A model generated the notes under the pieces. That model was not told where the DNA came from, searched no databases, and was given only the letters and a program-made list of their open reading frames with translations. Position numbers and translations under genes: made by a program. Shown in pieces: positions 52,191 through 55,892 of a stretch of DNA of 55,892 bases. The stretch covers positions 1-55,892 of the forward strand of contig CAIKMJ010000016.1 in NCBI GenBank assembly GCA_903828455.1, written 5' to 3'. This DNA is from an uncultured Acidobacteriia bacterium. Its GTDB lineage: Bacteria > Acidobacteriota > Terriglobia > Bryobacterales > Bryobacteraceae. Positions within the stretch are counted from its first letter, which is position 1. Each line of letters opens with the position of its first letter.

Positions 52191-52976
52191 TCAAAAGCTG
52201 CGCTTTTGAAAGTGCCGAATGCCGGCCGCGAGGACTGCGGCTCCGAACAGGCCGGAGCTCCAGACCGGCATCCAGCTCTCGACCGGTTCCTGCACGCTCA
52301 GCTTCCAGACAATGCCGCTGATGTCCGATGTCTTGGGCAGCACGTAGTAGAGCAACTCCACCAGCTGCCGCGAGGATTCCGAACTCAGCAGCCGTTCGAT
52401 GCTGAAGCGCTGCGCAAGAATTGCCGCCGCGAACAGGATTCCGAAAGTGATCATGGTCGCGACCACGGCGCTGTCCAGCACCACGGCGGCCAGCACGATT
52501 ACGGCCAGCAGCACCGCAAAGACGAAGATCATACATAGCGCCGAAAGCAGAAAGCCCCCGCCCCACACGCCCGTCTTGAGGCCAAAGATCAACCACGCCC
52601 CGCCCGTCAGGTAGATCACATTCGCAGCCACCACCGCCAGATTGCCGAGGTAACGGCCAAGCAGCAGATGGGTTCGGGATACCGGCTTCGAAAGCAAAAG
52701 CTCAATGCGGCCGGGTTCGAACATCACCGAGACCAGGCTGGCCGAAGCGAAGACCGAAAGAGCCGTGCCCACGTAATAGATGGCCACGGCGAGCGTGCCC
52801 TGGAAGCTGTGAACCATGGGCGGGCCAGCGGAGAAATCGATCCGAAAGATGAACGCCAGCGCGAACAGGAACAGGCTGGAGCAGACGAAGAAGCCCCAGA
52901 AGATGCGGCGGGCGAAGGCCTCGCGAAACGTGTCGCGAACCAGCGCCAGCGTAGCGATGAGTGAGGCTGAGTTCAT
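52191..52976 (-). CDS. ABC-2 type transporter permease
   Basis: This 261-residue protein has about six TM helices (ALAVAIYYVGTALSVFASASLVSVMF, VVAANVIYLTGGAWLIFG, SALCMIFVFAVLLAVIVLAAVVLD) in the layout of NosY/CcmB-like ABC-2 permeases. The N-terminal motif RDTFREAFARRIFWGFFV is typical. It overlaps the upstream ATPase gene by four bases, so they form a two-gene exporter. The substrate is unknown. Confidence 0.82.
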   Translation of the reverse strand: MNSASLIATLALVRDTFREAFARRIFWGFFVCSSLFLFALAFIFRIDFSAGPPMVHSFQGTLAVAIYYVGTALSVFASASLVSVMFEPGRIELLLSKPVSRTHLLLGRYLGNLAVVAANVIYLTGGAWLIFGLKTGVWGGGFLLSALCMIFVFAVLLAVIVLAAVVLDSAVVATMITFGILFAAAILAQRFSIERLLSSESSRQLVELLYYVLPKTSDISGIVWKLSVQEPVESWMPVWSSGLFGAAVLAAGIRHFQKRSF

Positions 52977-53905
52977 GCGGCTTTCTGCTCCACGGTGCGG
53001 ATGAACACATCTTCGAGCGTGCTGCGGGTGCGGCCGAGCGACTCGACGGCGACGCCGGCGGCACGCAGCCGGTCAATCGCACCATTGGCCTCCTCGCGCG
53101 TGGCGAAGAAAAGCTCCAGCGAGCCATTAATCTGCGCGGCCGACCTCGCGCCCGCCCGCAGTTCGGTCGCAAGCTGTTCGGGCACATCCACGGCTTCCAC
53201 ACGATAGCCGCTGCCGCGCGTGAGCTCCTCGACGCTGCCGGAAAGCGCGACGCGCCCCTTCTGAATGATTGCGACGCTGGTGCAGAACTGTTCGACTTCG
53301 GCGAGCAGATGGGAATTGAGAAACACGGTGACGCCCTGCTTGCCGAGTTCCTGCAATACGGCGCGAATATGATGGCGGCCCACCGGATCGACGCCGTCGC
53401 TCGGCTCATCGAGGACGAGCAGCTTCGGCGAATGCATCAGCGCCTGCGCGAGACCGACGCGCTGCAGCATGCCTTTCGAATACGAACTGAGGCGGAGATG
53501 GTGGGCCCGCTCCTCGAGTCCCACCAGATGCAGTAGTTCGGGGATGCGGCGGCGGCGCGCGGCCGAGTCCATGCCGGAAAGCGCGCCGTAAAAGTCGAGC
53601 ATGTCGTGGCCCGTGAGGTACGTCGGAAAACGATGGTTCTCAGGAAGGTAGCCGACCGGACGGCGCGCTTCGGGACGGCTGGAATCCTGGCCAAAGATCA
53701 TGGCTCGTCCGGCGGTGGGGATGCAGCAGGAGAGCAGCAGTTTAACGAACGTGGTCTTACCGGCACCGTTCGGGCCAAGCAGACCGAATGCCGTGCCCGC
53801 GGGCACGCTGAGCGAAATATCGTCCACCGCGCGCAGCTCGGCGCCGGCCCACTGGTTGCGGAAGACTTTGGTGAGCCCCTCCGTCTGGATTGCGTATGCG
53901 GACAT
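52973..53905 (-). CDS. ABC-2 type transporter ATP-binding protein
   Basis: This protein of 310 residues from ATG 53905 has Walker A GPNGAGKT, a signature-like YSKGMLQRVGLAQAL, Walker B LLVLDEPSDGVDP and the switch His in FLNSHLLAEVEQF. The long C-terminal region (after about 215) with REEANGAIDRLRAAGVAVESLGRTRSTLEDVFIRTVE is typical of DrrA/NosF-like ATPases. The shorter start is preferred because the longer frame (to 53989) runs into the downstream end of the next gene. Confidence 0.85.
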   Translation of the reverse strand: MSAYAIQTEGLTKVFRNQWAGAELRAVDDISLSVPAGTAFGLLGPNGAGKTTFVKLLLSCCIPTAGRAMIFGQDSSRPEARRPVGYLPENHRFPTYLTGHDMLDFYGALSGMDSAARRRRIPELLHLVGLEERAHHLRLSSYSKGMLQRVGLAQALMHSPKLLVLDEPSDGVDPVGRHHIRAVLQELGKQGVTVFLNSHLLAEVEQFCTSVAIIQKGRVALSGSVEELTRGSGYRVEAVDVPEQLATELRAGARSAAQINGSLELFFATREEANGAIDRLRAAGVAVESLGRTRSTLEDVFIRTVEQKAA

Positions 53906-53940
53906 CTTTAACCACCATACGAAACGCCCGCGTGAAACGT

Positions 53941-54399
53941 TCAGGCAGGCTGAATGCAGGGGGCGAAGGGACGCGATGGCGGAATCCATTTGGCGCGGGC
54001 TTCGCGGGACTTCACGACGTCGAAATCGTAGTACCGGCGGAAGAGATCGCGCTGCGGGGCGAACTCCGTCACGACGCGGCGCGTGGCTTCGAGGCGCGTG
54101 AGTCCGGCGGGAAATTCGGCCTGAAGTCCGTCAACGAAATGGCGGATCAGTTCGTACCAGAACACGGTCAGCGTTTCGTGATAGCCGCTGTCGGGCGTGT
54201 TTTGTCCGCCCTGCGCCACGTTGTAGCGCGGAATGGCGGCGCGCAGGCGATCCAGCGCGTCGTCATAACTCAGGATGTAGCAGGCAGCCACGGCAAGATG
54301 GTGCGCGTGACGCCAGTCCGCGATGGGCCACGTGCCGGCCTCAAAGCCGGCGAGGAGACCGGCGAGCGTTTCGTCGTCCTGCAGGAAAGATTCTTCCAT
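53941..54399 (-). CDS. Conserved hypothetical protein with WRHAHHLA motif
   Basis: This 152-residue protein has a helical N-terminus followed by DWRHAHHLAVAACYILSYDDALDRLRAAIPRYN, then HETLTVFWYELIRHF. The conserved His pair and Trp suggest a ligand or metal site, but I recognise no known catalytic motif. It overlaps the ackA stop by one base, so it is translationally coupled to ackA. The function is unknown. Confidence 0.6.
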   Translation of the reverse strand: MEESFLQDDETLAGLLAGFEAGTWPIADWRHAHHLAVAACYILSYDDALDRLRAAIPRYNVAQGGQNTPDSGYHETLTVFWYELIRHFVDGLQAEFPAGLTRLEATRRVVTEFAPQRDLFRRYYDFDVVKSREARAKWIPPSRPFAPCIQPA

Positions 54400-55493
54400 C
54401 AGCTTTTGAGGATACAGCGGCGCGTGTCCCGCGCGATGAGCAGTTCTTCGTTCGTCGCCACGACCCAGACGGATGTGCGCGAAAAGCCGATCTGGCGGTC
54501 CTCGCGACGCGGGCTTTGGTTTGCCTCTGAATCGATGGCAATGCCCAGTTGATCGAGTCCGTCGCAGATACGAGCGCGAATTTCGGCCGAGTTTTCGCCG
54601 ATGCCGGCAGTGAAGATCAGCGCGTCGGCGCCATTGAGCGCAGCCAGATAGGCGCCAATGTACTTGCGGACGCGATAGCAGAAAGCATCGACAGCGAGAT
54701 GAGCGCGGGCGTCGCCGGCGGCCGCGGCGGCGAGAATATCGCGCATGTCGGAAGAGACGCCGGAGAGGCCCCGGAGGCCGCTTTCGTAGTTAAACGTTTT
54801 GGCAAGCGCGGCAGGATCCTGCTTCTCGTTGTTGATCAGATGCAGTACGGCGCCGGCATCGATATCACCGGTGCGCGTCCCCATGATGAGGCCTTCGAGC
54901 GGCGTGAGTCCCATGGAGGTATCGATGGAATGCCCGCCGCTGACAGCGGAAACCGAACAGCCGTTGCCGAGATGGCAGATGATCAGGCGAAGGCCGGCAG
55001 ACGCTTTGTCCTGCAGTTCGGCAAAGCGGCACGAGACATAACGATGCGAAATGCCGTGAAAGCCATAGCGGCGGATGCGCTTTTCCGTCAGGTATTCGCA
55101 GGGCAGCCCATAAACGTAGGCGTGGGGCGGCAGGGTGTGGTGAAAGGCGGTGTCGAAGACGGCAACGTGCGGCACACCGGGCAAACGCGCGCGGGCCGCC
55201 CGCCAGGCTTCCAGATTCACGGGATTGTGCAGTGGCGCGAGGGCACTGACGGATTCGATCTCGCGAATGACGTCGTCGGTCAGGATCGTCGATTCGAACA
55301 GCCGATCGCCTCCGTGGACGATGCGATGGCCAACGGCGTCAACCGGCGAATCGCCGAGTTGCAGAAAAGCCGCGGCCAGCGCGTCGGACATATTCGAAAC
55401 GCGCTCGATCTCGCCGCGCTGCAGCAGCGCTTCATCCTCAAACAGATGGAACTTGAGCGACGAGCTTCCGGCGTTGAGAACAAGAATCCGCAT
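54399..55493 (-). CDS. ackA: Acetate kinase
   Basis: This enzyme makes acetyl phosphate and ADP from acetate and ATP. The 364-residue protein starts at ATG 55493 (MRILVLNAGSSSLKF). Catalytic or binding features are HRIVHGGDR, FDTAFHHTLP, YGFHGISHRYV (His), HLGNGCSVSAVSGGHSIDTSMGLTPLEG, TGDIDAG and FTAGIGENS. It is slightly shorter than typical (about 400) but complete. No pta gene is adjacent. The longer frame upstream, to 55649, overlaps the next gene and is rejected. Confidence 0.92.
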   Translation of the reverse strand: MRILVLNAGSSSLKFHLFEDEALLQRGEIERVSNMSDALAAAFLQLGDSPVDAVGHRIVHGGDRLFESTILTDDVIREIESVSALAPLHNPVNLEAWRAARARLPGVPHVAVFDTAFHHTLPPHAYVYGLPCEYLTEKRIRRYGFHGISHRYVSCRFAELQDKASAGLRLIICHLGNGCSVSAVSGGHSIDTSMGLTPLEGLIMGTRTGDIDAGAVLHLINNEKQDPAALAKTFNYESGLRGLSGVSSDMRDILAAAAAGDARAHLAVDAFCYRVRKYIGAYLAALNGADALIFTAGIGENSAEIRARICDGLDQLGIAIDSEANQSPRREDRQIGFSRTSVWVVATNEELLIARDTRRCILKS

Positions 55494-55503
55494 GGCTTTT
55501 GAA

Positions 55504-55892
55504 CTATGGCGCTTGCTGGATTGTGGCACGAAGCGGTTGAGGTTGTGTGGGCGCGTACGGCGTGAGGCGCGGCGGGCGGGCATCGGGATCGAGCAGCCAG
55601 GCGGTGCGCGCTGGCGGCCGCTCCGCGTAGTAGCGGAGAAGCGTGGCATTCTCGGCCTCGCCCAGATCGAGTGCCCAGACGGTGTGGGCGCCGTCGATAT
55701 CGGCTGCGTTCCGAATCCAGGGATCGCCGTGATATTCGGCTTTGTAGTGAACGAACACGAGGTTCGCGCCGGGAGTATCGCGCAGCTTCGCGTCGATTGC
55801 CAGCCTGCCGTCGGGATCGCCAGCCGGGATCGCGTACTGGCGATCGAAATCGCTCAGCGCGCTCAGGACGGCGGGATTTCCCCAGCCATAGA
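55504..55892 (-). CDS. C-terminal part of a conserved protein (5' end beyond window)
   Basis: The minus-strand frame is open from the window edge (first full codon at 55890) to the stop at 55504, giving about 128 residues. It includes NPAVLSALSDFDRQYAIPAGDPDG, LVFVHYKAEYHGDPWIRNAADIDGAHTVWALDLGEAENATLLRYYAERPPARTAWLLDPD. This pattern resembles the soluble C-terminal domain of large integral membrane glycosyltransferase-like proteins common in acidobacteria. The GTG at 55758 is therefore internal. The family assignment is weak. Confidence 0.55.
   Translation of the reverse strand, partial: YGWGNPAVLSALSDFDRQYAIPAGDPDGRLAIDAKLRDTPGANLVFVHYKAEYHGDPWIRNAADIDGAHTVWALDLGEAENATLLRYYAERPPARTAWLLDPDARPPRLTPYAPTQPQPLRATIQQAP

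Noticed and set aside
54399-55649. Longer N-terminal version of acetate kinase
   Set aside because: The extra 52 residues overlap the 3' end of the next gene and are not part of the family; ATG 55493 gives the conserved N-terminus.

Overview
The window is a single stretch of a moderately GC-rich bacterial chromosome, most likely an acidobacterium of the Solibacter/Bryobacter group. The evidence is the Solibacter-type TIGR03437-like domain fused into a secreted multicopper oxidase, the gene complement (mreBCD, an HpnE-like desaturase, TesA/YbbA/YbbP, a family 5 uracil-DNA glycosylase), and many secreted TPR and HExxH proteins. The genus assignment is inference.

Layout. (1) 1-6395: the end of the ribosomal protein super-operon, rplO(partial)-secY-map-infA-rpmJ-rpsM-rpsK-rpsD-rpoA-rplQ, closed by a strong intrinsic terminator. 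adk is absent between secY and map, and IF-1 is divergent. (2) 6423-11251: small accessory genes (DUF2007-like, YtxH-like), a metallo-beta-lactamase-fold hydrolase overlapping a P5C dehydrogenase, then a secreted HExxH protein. Two gene-poor gaps lie here (9861-10615 and 11252-11784). (3) 11785-26863: a glycosyltransferase, then a compact block of about 14 kb of phage morphogenesis genes all on the + strand. Their order is candidate small terminase, TerL, portal, scaffold, major capsid, connector, tail terminator, major tail protein, tail assembly chaperone, very short tape measure, two distal-tail paralogs and a giant tail hub. I see no integrase, repressor, replication, head protease or lysis gene. 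(4) 26916-29551: a Wzt-like ABC ATPase, a DUF167 protein and an M24 peptidase. (5) 29555-35374: a multicopper oxidase fusion, UDG family 5, a transpeptidase-domain PBP and a stand-alone receiver domain. (6) 35441-40335: TesA divergent from YbbA-YbbP, then a secreted protein. (7) 40363-43415: mreB-mreC-mreD on the minus strand. (8) 43608-45424: beta-carbonic anhydrase, a YpfJ-like zinc metallopeptidase and a small secreted protein. (9) 45465-45721: a nine-copy hairpin satellite that overlaps the 3' end of the hpnE-like gene. (10) 45710-51965: a tightly packed minus-strand run rplS-rnhB-membrane protein-TPR-ABC permease-TolC-hpnE. (11) 52191-55892: an ABC-2 exporter pair, an unknown protein, ackA, and the 3' end of a further gene.

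The most interesting part is the phage-derived block. It looks like a minimal, possibly domesticated, siphovirus-like particle (gene transfer agent-like or a defective prophage). It keeps a textbook -1 programmed frameshift in the tail assembly chaperone: A AAA AAC at 20851-20857, followed by a stem-loop at 20877-20900 and an open -1 frame to 21210. It also has strong hairpins around the capsid gene, a roughly 209-residue tape measure protein, and an Ig/FN3-like module repeated in a connector protein and in the tail hub. All functional calls rest on motif recognition from the sequence; no database search was possible.
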